NCBI GenBank assembly: GCA_023376005.1
Contig: CM042157.1
Location: 64,639,724 to 64,703,723, forward strand
Length of the DNA stretch: 64,000 nt
Source of the DNA: Doryteuthis pealeii
Taxonomy: Eukaryota; Mollusca; Cephalopoda; Myopsida; Loliginidae
Reading direction: 5' to 3'
Position 1 is the first letter of the stretch. Every line of letters starts with the position of its first letter. The notes under the pieces were generated by a model, which ran no database searches, was not told the DNA's origin, and was given only the letters and a program-made list of their open reading frames with translations. Position numbers and translations under genes: made by a program. Positions 43,648-54,899 of this stretch are shown here, piece after piece.

Positions 43648-44564
43648 GACCGTGGTGGTCAAGATACATTTTTTATTTATTTATTTATTTATTTTTTTTG
43701 CAAGGTTATATATATTTTTTTCTGTCGAAAGATACATAATTCTTTTTTCTTTTCTTTTTTCAAGATACTCTCTTTTTTTCCTTTTTTTTTTATTTACAAG
43801 ATACAATTTTTTATTTTTTATTTTTTCATTTGCAAATTATTTTTTTTTTTAAATCCAAAAAATGTATCTTGCAAAAAAAATAAAAAATTTTATAAATTTA
43901 AAGCGTATGTATATTGAGAAAAAAAATAATGTATCTTGCTAATGAAAAAAGAATTATGTATAACTTTTAAAAAATTGAATGAATTCAAACCAACTTTACA
44001 TTTTTTTTATAAAAAGGTAAAATAAGTTAACTCTTTGCCAACCAAATTTCCCCTACGGCAGGTACCAAATTTTATTGGTATTTTTTTTACCTGTATGATA
44101 GGATATTTCAAAGTTCACTATTCACCTCAGAACTCATTATGTTCAAATAAAGTCTTTTTATTATTGTAATCAGGGTCATTCTGCTCAATTATGATGAACA
44201 AACCATAAGTCTTTGTATTTTGCTTATGGTAAGATCATAGGGGTGGGTGAGCCGCTGTGAGTGGTTTAACTCTTTGCCTACCAAATTTCTTTTTTGTATT
44301 TTCTGTGTGATGGGATATTTCAAAGTTCACTATCTATTCACCTCAGAACTCATTCTATTCAAATAAAGTCCTATCATTATTGTAATAAGAGCCACTGCAA
44401 GTGGGTTACGGTTGGATTGTACTGGTGGGAGGGCTGCTGTAAGTGGCTAAAAGTAGGCAAAGAATTAAATTTAATGGTAAGAAACAGGTACATGTTAAAT
44501 AATGAGAATTTTTTAAAATTCTTTTAAGTGGGTAGTGGGTTAGATTTGTAAGAATTATCTAGTA
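43351..44564. repeat. Block 2: last-intron foldback and direct repeats
   Basis: Counterpart of 19,140-20,340. Large A/T-tract foldback at about 43,420-43,850, then the TTAACTCTTTGCC direct repeats (about 44,028 and 44,266). Confidence 0.7.
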
Positions 44565-45063
44565 CAAGATTTCTCAAAGTGATCTACATAAACTCCCTGG
44601 GGTCTACACAACAACTCAGGGGCTCTGTAAGTATTTGGGGGTCTACAAGGAGTCTATGGAAACTACTAAACCTTCTTAATAATTAGAAGAAATTAATTCC
44701 ACAAGAATCCTGGAGAACATGCGCATGTTGATATATTTGCAAAAGTTTAGGCCCAATATTTATCAAAAGCCATCAGCTTCACCCATCACATTAGGAAATG
44801 TGCTTCCTTGGTAAGTTATTAAGTTAGTATTAAATATTTGCAGCTCTTTTTTTTTTTTACATGTTACGCTTACTTTACTGTTCATTTTATGGTTATTTTA
44901 CAATTAACAGTTTTATATAAACGTTTGTGCAGAATTCATTAATTACATAATTGGTTGCAACAAAACAACTGTAAGGTGGACTGGGGTATGTAAGGAGGGG
45001 GTCCATGATAAGTCAATCAAATTTTTGTATGGGTCTATGGACTTGAAAATTTGAGAACCCCTG
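44565..45063. mobile_element. Block 2: hAT-type MITE
   Basis: Same element and same ATCTAGTA target duplication as 20,348-20,845; one base longer. Confidence 0.9.
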
Positions 45064-45112
45064 ATCTAGTAGTATTAGTCTTAAATTGTTTCTATAACAT
45101 GTATATACTTAC

Positions 45113-45219
45113 TTGTATACAGTATATATAAAGAGGGCCATTATTTGCAAGGAGATTCCTATAAAGAATATTGTTGGAGATATACAGCTAAGAGTAGGGC
45201 AGCTGGCACCAAATGGTTG
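45113..45219 (-). CDS. LMAN1: LMAN1 exon F, block 2
   Basis: Same 107-bp exon as 20,895-21,001, with the CPTLSC cysteine pair and the transmembrane helix. Splice sites canonical. Confidence 0.92.
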
Positions 45220-45224
45220 CTACA

Positions 45225-45800
45225 AGAAAAAAGAAAACAATTACATATACATTCAACATATTAGCAAGAAAAAAAGAAAAAAAAAAGAAAAGAAAAAAGT
45301 TGTGCAAAAAAAAAAAAAAACAACAACAAAAAAAAAACAGTGGTGCAACCCCCCCAAAAAAAAAAACAACAAAAAAACAAAAAACCAAAACAGTGGTGCA
45401 AAAAAAAAAAAAATAAAAACAAAAAAAAAAAAAAAACAGTAGTGCAAAAATCTATTTTTGAAAGATATTGTATGAATGGGTGGGAGTTAAAAATTAAAAA
45501 TTAAGAGGGTCTGTATCATAAATAAGTAAAATCATCAAATTTATTAAAGGAGTAAAAAAATAAAATAAAAACCAATTTGAAATGGAAACTTAGTTCTGTC
45601 CCCCTCAAATAAATAGTTCCATACATCTATTAATCATTAATTAAATAATTAATTTAATATATTGCACATAAATATCTACATATATGTGTGTGTATATGTA
45701 TATATAGATATATATGTGCGTATGTATCTACATGTATGTGTGTGTATATGTATATATAGATATATATGTGCGTATGTATCTACATATATTATGTGTGTAA
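45225..45800. repeat. Block 2: A/C-rich repeat, Helitron scrap, TA/TG array
   Basis: CAGTGGTGC-type simple repeat to about 45,450, then a Helitron fragment to about 45,672. A patterned (TA/TG) array follows with two copies of a unit near 56 bp (GATATATATGTGCGTATGTA). The last part is not in block 1. Confidence 0.65.
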
Positions 45801-46475
45801 GTAGGGTCAATGCTAAGTCAAGGAAATCTTAAAACTAAGAAAAAGGATTTAGGCTAGATAAAAAAGACTGATAGTGAGCCATTAATGTTAGAAGCAGACA
45901 GCAAATCTGTTCCTTTGTACAAATAATAGTTGGCCACTGTCAGAAGGGTCATAAAACTCATGAGGGTGGTCTACTAAACAAAGGACTTTTCAAACCACGT
46001 TGGGGTTAAAGAATCTCGGAGGATGAGATTTCAGACAAGATTGATTGGATAGCTGGGAACTCTGGAGATTTTGAAAGTTTAGAGTTAGTTTCTGGACCCC
46101 AGAGAAGTTAGTTGAGTTTTGGACGCTGAAGAAGGAAGACCAGTTTAGTTGTCCACTAGAAACCAGCCCTAGCAGAGGTCCCTAAAGAAAGGGGGGTGTC
46201 CTCCATCTCGACAAGACATGGGAGACGAATTAGAAGCTGATGGGAGTGACTGATGTGGATGAATGCGAACCATATACCTCTCTGCCATTTTGATTGATGT
46301 TCACCTGAAATTGTCTTGTCTCTCTTGTAATAATTGTTGTTCACCTTTCAGCGGGAGCATTTGACAGGCGCAACAGGTCCTAGCAGATGACATGGACGAT
46401 TAACGGCCAGATAGAATGATACAGAGAGATGCAGTATTGAAGTGCAATAGCGCCGGCTCGCCGAAGGTGTTACAA
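45800..46475 (+). other. Block 2-specific ~680 bp, unclassified
   Basis: More GC-rich than its surroundings and absent from block 1. It begins TGTAAGTAGGG and joins the shared CTTGTTAATTTCCAACAACC end found after the direct repeats at 21,869 and 22,286. This could be a solo LTR with a different U3 but a related end; no target duplication is visible to me. Confidence 0.4.
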
Positions 46476-47001
46476 GCTTGTTAATTTCCAACAACCTCGT
46501 CTTGCATTTTCATTCAGCGTTCTGTATTTTATTTGTATGTAAAAACATAACAGAAACATATTCACATGTTTGGCTAGAGAATTTCAATGTTGTAGAGTAG
46601 GTGGATGAGTTGGGTAAATATATAACTTATCTTCAGGGTATACAGTCAATGTATTTTTTAAGTGTTCTGTATTTTATCTACCATATTTGACAGGATATAG
46701 GACACACTTTTCCCCAAAAAAATTTGGCTCAAAAAATTGCCCTGCATCTTATACATCATAGGTGAAGTTTGAGACCTCCCGCAGGCCTAGGCTAATCTTC
46801 TCTATGATGTTCACTAAACCAGTTTACGTTCAGTACTTTTACCCTAAACTGCCAAATTGCTTTTAAACAGCTATGTTTCTGCTTGTGTAATGCACAGCTA
46901 GACTGTTTTCAACAATATATGCTTAAATACACTAAAAACTTTTTTTCCTGAATCTGACCTGCCGAAATGAGGGTGCGTCTTATATGCCGTCAAATACAGT
47001 A
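46476..47001. mobile_element. Block 2: empty Helitron site and MITE
   Basis: The junction 46,537/46,538 is the unoccupied site of the block 1 Helitron. The MITE at 46,679-47,001 is the counterpart of 23,295-23,617. Confidence 0.8.
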
Positions 47002-47037
47002 TATGTAAAAACATAAGTTTTGCGTATTAATATTTAC

Positions 47038-47191
47038 CTGTGGTCCTTTTAAAATATTTCCGGTGTCCTCTCGAACCTGCCTCACATGATCCTTAACTTC
47101 ATGAATGGCCATCTGCAGGTCCATATTTACTCCACCACTTCCTCCGCCTCCTATACGGTCAGCTTTTTCTTTTAATTGACCGATTATTTCT
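47038..47191 (-). CDS. LMAN1: LMAN1 exon E, block 2
   Basis: Same exon as 23,654-23,807. The only coding difference I see is GGC to GGA in the glycine linker, which is synonymous. Confidence 0.92.
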
Positions 47192-47254
47192 CTGAAAATA
47201 AATAAGATAAATGAATAAAACTATCCTATTTCCCCACTTCTTGTGATGTGACCA

Positions 47255-47740
47255 GCTGACTGATCGGAGGGAGCCTCTCTGACTGCCCATCTAGCCTCAG
47301 TAAGGGCCAAAATGGAGCGTTGCTTGTCATGGACTGCTCAGTCACCAGGATTCTATCACAAGTTGCTACCCAGGGCCAACAGGTGGCCCCACTGGAGGGA
47401 TTTTACTCCTCTGCAATATGTTTCAAACAGGACCATCCTGAAAAGAACTGGACTCCCTAGCATGCACAAAATACTTGTCCAGCGCAACCTGAGATGGGCT
47501 GGCCACTTAAACAGACTTGGGGATGACAGACTACCAAAGCAGATTTGTGTACTCTCAGTTGAGAGAGGGATCACGTGGAATCGGTAGACCAAAGCTCAGG
47601 TATAAAGACAACCTCAACAGAAACCTAAAGGACTTTAACATCCCCATAGGCAGCTGGCAAGACGCAACCAGAGACCGAATAAATTGGAGGAAAATGATTT
47701 GCATGGTGTCATCATCGGATACAATGGACAGCAAGTAATA
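47255..47740 (+). pseudogene. Block 2: LINE C-terminal remnant
   Basis: Shorter version of 23,870-25,285 with about 935 bp removed. It retains ILKRTGLPSMHKILVQRNLR, LPKQI and GRPKLRYKD, with fewer stop codons than block 1 but still a frame change before GRPKLRYKD. Confidence 0.8.
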
Positions 47741-47825
47741 ATCATTGTTTTGATGAAACTTAATTGTTTGATAAATATTGACAAAATTTAATAAAATGTA
47801 ATACAGGTTGGGGCAAAATAATCTT

Positions 47826-48135
47826 TGTTGTATTAATTGCTTATGCGGATGGATTAGGTGGTACTATTTAACCAATACCTGGGAGGATAAGAAGGTTCAT
47901 ACATTTCCCAAGGATATTAGTCTGGAAGTGAACGTTATAGTGTGACTGGATTTTGAACTCGCTTACTATGATGTTGTAGTTCAGCACATTAGTCATTATA
48001 TCATGGGGACTCCTCCTCCTTGTAGAAGAGCAGTAGTGATACTATTTAGCCCAGAGGGGGTTCATAATTTCCCCAAGGTTATTAGTTCAAAAGTGAATGC
48101 AATAGCGAGACAAGAGTTTGAACTCATGATGTCAC
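47826..48135 (-). mobile_element. Block 2: two tRNA-SINE ends
   Basis: Counterpart of 25,385-25,700. Confidence 0.6.
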
Positions 48136-48310
48136 AACTACAAAACTATCAGATAATTTTTACCATATATGTATGTACTCAATGCATGAAGTATCATTGT
48201 TGGGTGGAAAGCCCAATGTTGTCTATTATATATTAAAGCTTAAATGTCGCCTGATAGCGTGGCTTTTAAGTCAGTAAATTGAATAATGGCAAAATAAAAA
48301 TCCATCTTAC

Positions 48311-48408
48311 TTGAGACTCTGCATTTGATTACGGATGTCATTCTGGTTGCCAAGAACCATATCCACTTCATGCCGTTTAATTGTTTCTGGAATTGCAATT
48401 GGCTGACC
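48311..48408 (-). CDS. LMAN1: LMAN1 exon D, block 2
   Basis: Identical to 25,860-25,957, canonical splice sites. Confidence 0.92.
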
Positions 48409-48411
48409 CTA

Positions 48412-48980
48412 TAAAAAAAAAAAGAAAAAAAGAAAGGATATGCCTGTCATTAAAAACAACAAAGTAAATGCAAGTAAGAAAGACTGAATATTTTTTTTTT
48501 AAAAGAATGAAAAAAAGAGAAATGAAAAAAAAAAAAAAAAAACGGGGGGGGAAAAAAAACAGGAAAAAACAGAAAAAATGAAGAAAAAATAGAAAAAATA
48601 AAAATGAAAGAAAAAAACAAAAGAAAAAAAAAACAAAAGAAAAAAAAAAAAAAAAACAAAAGAAAAAAAAAAAAAAAAAAAAAAAAAAAACAAAAGAAAA
48701 AAAAAAAAAAAGAAAAACAAAAGAAAAAAAAAGAAAAAAAAAAGAAAAAAAAAAGAAAAAAAAGAAAAAAAAAAAGAAAAAAAAAAGAAAAGAAAAAAAA
48801 AGAAAAGAAAAAAGAAAAAAAAAAAAAAAAAGAAAAAAAAAAAAAGAAAAAAAAGAAAGAAAAAAAAGAAAAGAAAAAAAAAAGAAAAGAATGAAAATGA
48901 AAAAAAAAAAATGAAAAAAAGTAAATGAACAAAAAAATGCAAAAAAGGAAAAAAAAAAAAGAAAAAAAGAAAGAAAAGTT
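48412..48980 (+). repeat. Block 2: ~570-bp polypurine tract
   Basis: Almost pure A with scattered G (and C early on), filling the C-D intron. About twice the block 1 length. Long K- or F-rich frames are artefacts of this composition. Confidence 0.9.
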
Positions 48981-49036
48981 AATTGACAAGTGGTAAGGAT
49001 TAGGGGGGAAAAAACATTAAGAAAACTTGTCCATAC

Positions 49037-49212
49037 CTGACCCTGACCTGAACCATGTGGACTCCCCCAGATGCAGAACTGAGTTTAGATAAAATTAGCT
49101 CTTGTCTGCCATGTAATTCATCCAAACGTCTATTTAATTCACGTAATGACTGGAACATATTATTCTGGCCTTCAAAGATCTGTTTCAATTCACGTTCTCC
49201 TTGGCTTTCAAA
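49037..49212 (-). CDS. LMAN1: LMAN1 exon C, block 2, 1-bp deletion
   Basis: Same as 26,384-26,560 except that one of three G in the ...CAGGGTCAGG... stretch is gone (176 instead of 177 bp). With the original donor the frame is lost into exon D. The deletion also creates CAG|GTCAGG, which, if used as a donor, would restore phase 0 and drop only the short GQGQ tail. It may be a sequencing error, an allele, or a switch of splice site. Confidence 0.88.
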
Positions 49213-49979
49213 CTGAAAGGGACAAGTAAAAAAAGAAAAAAAAAATTATTTCTGATGAAATTTATGACATGAAAAATTGTTATATTCACACTGTTTTGGC
49301 TTTCAAAATTAATATCAAAGATTATACAGGTGATATAGCTAATTACAGTAAATGATTACATATACAGACCAATATGTTGACAGGTTCCAAAGTAAAGGGT
49401 GTGTAGTAATACTATTCAGACCCTATGCATGTACTATACAAGTATGATTTTTCAAAGTATTGGAAGAGTTTTCCCATATATATGGAAAGGTTTTCCCATA
49501 TGATGGAAGAGTTAGTTTCAAAGTTGTTCTAGTTGTTTGTAGATTGGATAATTAGTGTTATTTAGGATATACATTAGAACTGATGTAGTAGATTCAAATT
49601 TACTTAAAAATAAAAATATAAAATTACAAAAATACAAATTTTAATTTAAATATAATATAATAAAATATAGATTTAATAGTGTTCTTAGTTTTTGTTGTTT
49701 TCCATTGGTCATTTTAGTTCATGCTAATTTAAATGATTTATTTGAATCACGGTGGTAAGTACTATATTTAACGCATTTGCTCCCAGTCTCTTTAGTCAGA
49801 TCTTAGCCCTAAAGAGCATTAAGCAAAACTTTTAGCAGGTTCGTCTGACTCATTAGATTTATCATATATATATATATATATAAAATCCTAGACTTAATAA
49901 AATAAACTTTGATACTAGTTCTAACGTTCTAAAATGCCTGTAACCATATTAATAATTACTACAATAACAATAGTGATAA
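49213..49979. other. Block 2: B-C intron sequence
   Basis: Shared with block 1 to about 49,460. 49,500-49,870 is block 2-specific, including a Helitron-derived GATGGAAGAGTTAGTTT piece and a foldback relic (CAGATCTTAGCCC, GTCTGACTCATTAG). Confidence 0.5.
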
Positions 49980-50098
49980 TCTTATTATAATGGAGATTGT
50001 GGGTTTGTCTGTCTGTAACCGAAACTATATTACTACTTATGTCACAATTCTTAAACAAAACTTAAATACTTTCATATATTACTGCATATATCTGCTAG
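49980..50098 (+). mobile_element. 119-bp internally deleted Helitron
   Basis: Complete ends (TCTTATTATAATGG...ATATATCTGCTAG) but almost no interior, and lacking a clear terminal hairpin. Same insertion site as the longer element at 27,379. Confidence 0.75.
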
Positions 50099-50212
50099 TA
50101 ATAATAACTATAATAATTGGAATACAATAAAATAAAATAACAAAATACAACACCTATATAAATAGAACACAAGCTTAATGGAATAACCCATTGTTATATT
50201 GTCCTTGCATTA

Positions 50213-50252
50213 CCCCTGAAGATGGCCCGTGATTGGACAGAAAGTACTAGGG
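50213..50252 (+). ncRNA. Decayed hammerhead-like unit
   Basis: CTGAAGA (50,216-50,222), an imperfect GGCC/GGAC stem II and GAAA (50,240-50,243). The palindromic stem III is AGTACT, the triplet CTA, and stem I CCC/GGG (3 bp). Only in block 2. Confidence 0.4.
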
Positions 50253-50700
50253 GAACTAATAAGCTATGGCAGATACAACAGCCAATTTCTGCATGATATT
50301 GTTACATCAATTTGGCAACTTGAAAGGACCATGAACAAGATTTGCAGACAGAAAATGGCTGCACAGTTCAACAAAATATGTATGAAAGAAGAAATGCTAC
50401 CTAACTATACATATATATTAAAGTATATGTCAATGCTAAATTTTTTTTTTTTTCAATATATATTAAACTAGTATCAGGATACTGTTATTACATGATATTG
50501 CATTTTCTGAAATATATTTCATTTTAAATATGGAAAAAAAAAAAAAGAAAAATCTTAGCATTCTATTGCTGTTAGTAGGGTTGTGTTTCAAAACTGTGAT
50601 ATAATTCATGTTCAAAATTATTAAAAAGAAAAAAAAATATATAAAATATGTATAAAAATAAAATAAAAATGAATTAATAAAAATAATGAAAGCTGACTAA

Positions 50701-51317
50701 TCTTATTATAATGGAGATTGTGTGTTTTTCTGTCTGTAACCGAAACTATATTACTAATCGAGTCACAATTAACATAGTTATTTTCATCACATTCTTCATG
50801 ATTTTATTTATATTTAAACCTCAATTATTAATAAAATTGCTTCACCTTTTTATTAGCGTTGTCCATATCTACATACAAATAACATGCTATTGTATTTATA
50901 TATACAAAAAATAGCGGTTTGCAGTGTGAACGGGAAGGCTAATTTGCATATTGATATTAAAAATGTGATTTTATTAAATATGTGCTTAGTATTATTGATT
51001 TCTAACTGTTTGGTTTTATTTCAATGAATATAAGCAAAAATCTCTTCCATGAATCTTAAATGAAATCCATTAACAAGAAAAAATAAGTGTAATTTTATTC
51101 TTTATTTCCTAATTTAACTAAATAGTTAAATAAGTAAAATTCAGCAATGAAAGACGGCAGTGATGGAAGAGTAAGTTTCATTTCTATTTTTCTATTATAC
51201 CCCCACTCTGTTTCAAATCTTTTTATTTGCATTCTTATTAGACTTTCTAATTTAATACGATATTTAATTACATTAAAACTTAAATACTTGCACCCGGAGG
51301 GTGCATATATTTGCTAG
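50701..51317 (+). mobile_element. Helitron, present only in block 2
   Basis: 617 bp, TCTTATTATAATGG...TTTGCTAG with a GCACCCGGAGGGTGC hairpin 9-10 bases before CTAG. Inserted exactly between A and T. Block 1 has the intact target at 28,569/28,570. No coding capacity; it needs helicase supplied in trans. Confidence 0.93.
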
Positions 51318-51559
51318 TCTACATAAAGTATCTTGTAACTTTTAACATTAATTTGACAACAAAAAGAAGAAAAAAAAGGGTCTTTGTTTAATAGTATCAT
51401 AGTCAGAAATTATTTTAGATTCCACAATTTTTCTCAGGTTTTTTGCTCTGTATATTAACATTTTGGAATCTTTGAAATTAAAATCGTGATTTATTTCCAA
51501 AATATGTTTGGTTAAAGTAGACATAAAATCATTATACACACACATAATTATGTGAGTGT

Positions 51560-52260
51560 AAAAATGTATGATGAGAAGTTATTTTGGTTGTCTTAGAAGC
51601 ATGTGTAAGTTTAAAAGGTGATATTATACTTGAAGATACAAACTCCAACAAAGGTTTGCTAAACAAAACATTTAATACGTATACAGCACATGGATAAAAG
51701 GGTACATAATACAAGGTGTACATAAATAAAGATAAAGACACATTCATGAATGGTAAAAAGATAAACATAAAAGCCACGGACATGAGACTAGGGATAGTCC
51801 ATGCTGTGTGAATAACTTACAGTAATGTAAGGGGGGGGGCAAAGCCCCAACGAGAAGGGAATAGACCAGAATCTAAGCCATGTGTCTCGTAGTTTGAGGA
51901 ACAGGAAAAAGAGAGAGAGAGAGAGAGACATTTGAACCAGTCGCTTAAATACTATAGCCCCTGGTGGGAACAAGCGACAACTCAGCGGGAAGATAATCCC
52001 TACACATGGAAAAATATACGGTAAAGAGTAAAAAATAAAATTCAAAGTGATGAATATCATGTTCTTAATTTTTATTTCTCATTCGGTTGCCTTCAACCAT
52101 TTTTCAAAGGTTTTTGTAGACTGCTTGTAGGAAGAAATAAGGATTAAGAACACAATATTCATCTCTTTGAATATTGTTTTTTTTTTTTATTTTTTTTTTA
52201 CTCCTTCCCATATATTTTTCCATGCTTCTAAGACAACCAAAATAATTTCCTAACATCCAT
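51560..52260. mobile_element. Block 2: foldback split by a solo LTR
   Basis: Counterpart of 28,835-29,127. The left arm runs to 51,603 and the remainder from 52,005, with the LTR between. Confidence 0.75.
51604..52004 (-). mobile_element. Solo LTR with CATG target duplication
   Basis: 401 bp with TG...CA ends (TGTAAG...CCTACA) flanked by CATG at 51,600-51,603 and 52,005-52,008. Block 1 has the single CATG and no insert. On the minus strand a TATTTAAG box is followed downstream by ATTAAA, as in an LTR promoter and polyadenylation signal. Solo LTRs arise by recombination between the two ends of a full element. Superfamily not assigned. Confidence 0.9.
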
Positions 52261-52261
52261 C

Positions 52262-52510
52262 ATATTTATTTATTTATCTTATAACCTAGTTACAAATTAT
52301 TATTTATCTTATAACCTAGTTACAAATTATTATTTATCTTATAACCTAGTTACAAATTATTATTTATCTTATAACCTAGTTACAAATTATTATTTATCTT
52401 ATAACCTAGTTACAAATTATTATTTATCTTATAACCTAGTTACAAATTATTATTTATCTTATAACCTAGTTACAAATTATTATTTATCTTATAACCTAGT
52501 TACAAATTAT
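52262..52510 (+). repeat. 30-bp VNTR, 8 copies
   Basis: Eight nearly perfect 30-bp units (ATAACCTAGTTACAAATTAT core) against two in block 1. Direct tandem without spacers. Confidence 0.95.
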
Positions 52511-52529
52511 TATTGTTACAATTATTTTG

Positions 52530-53502
52530 TTTTGTTTAACGGCATAACAACCTCTGTGGGCCATTTAATGCCAAAAAGGTTATTGGGGATGTACCAAAAC
52601 GATATATATATATATATGCATAGGCCAAACTCAAGTTGTAGTAGTTGTCGTCGTTAGTTCAGAAACAACACACGCAGGTTGTATAGTCACAAGAACCTGT
52701 TTATTTATTCCTAGGCTCATGGGTTATTTTTCAGAGAGAAGGAAAGAGAGAGATGGTCTGGTCAAATTACTCTATCTTCTAACATAGTATCATGTTCTGT
52801 ACTACAATGCGAAACTCATACGGGGGAACTGAGAAGGCCCAGTCTGCCTCCGACAGGTGGACGAAAAAGACAGATTTTCTCCTTCTTCCCTTTCGTCCCG
52901 GTGTCACATCCATTTCCAGTCAAAACCAGGAACTTCCGTTTTTGTCCCTAAATCCACTTCTGGGGGCATTGGCCGTTCAGTTGAGTTCAAACTTTAACCT
53001 CTGTTCTTATTTCTTCTTCCCTTTCTCCAGAAATCCAGCCACCATTTTATCTCTCAATTCCTGAATTTCATAATAATTATGCTACACATATTGTATGAAA
53101 TAGATATAGATCATAAATAAATCTCAGATAAATATGTGCACCAAATGTGGACCAATATGTAACATCGTCAATTTACCATTACTGTACACGTTGTTGGTAT
53201 TATATTATACCACAGATGGGTTGTACATTATTGGTCCACTGCGTGTACCAGCAATACTTTCAAAACTGATGCAATAAACGAAATGTGGTGACGTCAGTGA
53301 GGAGAAACTGTCATTTGAGCAAACGTAGGCAACGTGTTGTGTAAAACTTAGCGAATAATGTATATAGCTGCATGTTTTATAAGTATTTATGTGTACATTT
53401 AACGTCTCTGCTGTCACCTGATTGGCTACATTGATATGAAAGGCGGTAAATTGAAGTGAGTGAAAGGGAAGAAGGCAATTATAAAGAGATAGATAATATG
53501 TG
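52530..53502. other. Block 2: unassigned intronic sequence
   Basis: Counterpart of 29,220-30,225; no family recognised. Confidence 0.45.
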
Positions 53503-53517
53503 TGTGTGTGTGTGTGT

Positions 53518-53570
<53 letters not shown>
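53503..53570 (+). repeat. (TG)n-(GA)n microsatellite
   Basis: (TG)n to about 53,517, then (GA)n to about 53,568. Confidence 0.9.
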
Positions 53571-53574
<4 letters not shown>

Positions 53575-53745
53575 GGTAACATCAGTGAGGAAAAAACTGC
53601 CATTTAAGCAAACGTAGGCAACATGTTACAATAGCTGTATGTGTATTGACCATTAAAAGAGGCCTGTACCTACAATTTCAGATGGTACGGTACACTGGTT
53701 TTACGAGAATAAAAGAAAATGAAATGGTTATTCACAAAAACTCAC

Positions 53746-53806
53746 CCATTTGTCAACATCAATATCGTATTCATCCTTTGCTTTTTCTGGATGTTCCTTT
53801 TTGTAA
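53746..53806 (-). CDS. LMAN1: LMAN1 exon B, block 2
   Basis: Identical to 30,712-30,772. In the linear order of this window it is the exon B copy nearest to exon A. Confidence 0.88.
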
Positions 53807-53924
53807 CTAAAAAAAAAATTTAAAAAAATAAAAAAATCAATATATAAATTTATCAACCATTGCAATGAAACAATCAATATCAGTAATAAATAAAAAAAAA
53901 ATCAATAAGGATCCCCTCCCCCCC

Positions 53925-54144
53925 ATCACACAATAGGTGATAGCACGTGCGATACCCTTCCCACATCAGCTGCCAACCAGGAGGGATAACAGTTTTGATA
54001 GCTCAATGCAGTACTGACACTCCTAGTGCTACCAAGCAGCTTTTGCCACTGGACAGGGTATTAAAAAAATTTATGTATACTAGAACAACAAAGGCTGAAG
54101 AAATATTAAAAGAAATGTCTATACAAAGAGATATAATGTAAAAG

Positions 54145-54205
<61 letters not shown>
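53925..54205. repeat. Block 2: GATAGCACGTGCGATACC repeat and (TA)n
   Basis: Repeat at 53,938-54,062, then (TA)n at about 54,149-54,204, which is only a few units long in block 1. Confidence 0.65.
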
Positions 54206-54207
<2 letters not shown>

Positions 54208-54472
54208 GGACTCTCCCGTCGATTTTCGACGTATGAGGGTTCATACATACAATGAACACCCACACAGTGATTTGTTTATAGTGGTGAAGGCTTGTGTTGG
54301 ACCATCCACACTTTTTGGCACAGTCAATAGGAAAGAATTGGTGCATCAAGGGTTGCCACAAACCCAATCAACGACCAACCTCAGGAATTTTGAATTCAGA
54401 GTTATCCCTTTCCTAGACTGGTTACCTACCCAAGGCTGAAGAGCCCAGTCTGCCCAACTATTTAACCCATAG

Positions 54473-54475
<3 letters not shown>
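54206..54475 (-). mobile_element. Block 2: SINE-like repeat
   Basis: Counterpart of 31,130-31,398, followed by (TA)n at 54,474-54,512. Confidence 0.6.
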
Positions 54476-54522
<47 letters not shown>

Positions 54523-54525
54523 AGG

Positions 54526-54790
54526 TTTCGTTGAATTAAACAGACAATTCCTGTCTGACAAGTCTTTCATTGATCCGTTCTAATCTTTGGGCCATCCTTC
54601 TGGTGTCAGGGTGGAACTGGTATACCAGTCCACCAAATGTTTCAACACTAGCGCTTTCAGCAATACACTTTGCCATCCTCAGGTGGGAAACGATGGAATA
54701 GTTTTCATGTCTCGTTTTTAACGAGAACGAGTAGAAGCAAGGAATTAGTGGGAGGTAATATACATTTGGTGGACGAAACCTGTATAAATG
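54526..54790. mobile_element. Block 2: foldback, right arm mostly deleted
   Basis: Keeps the left arm and the hammerhead-like core (minus strand, about 54,640-54,690). Most of the right arm is gone; the sequence jumps to GGACGAAACCTGTATAAA. Confidence 0.65.
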
Positions 54791-54814
54791 AAAAAAATGA
54801 TGCCTAAATACATT

Positions 54815-54817
<3 letters not shown>

Positions 54818-54892
<75 letters not shown>
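54818..54892. repeat. (TA)n, 75 bp, longest in the window
   Basis: Uninterrupted (TA)n of about 37 units; the block 1 counterpart (31,792-31,806) has about 7. Confidence 0.95.
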
Positions 54893-54893
<1 letters not shown>

Positions 54894-54899
54894 CACATT

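Noticed and set aside
48450..48989. Long F-rich (minus) and K-rich (plus) reading frames
   Set aside because: They are translations of a near-pure A/G tract; no stop codons occur because of composition. The same holds for 26,000-26,337, 56,277-57,190, 19,094-19,798 and 21,000-21,350.
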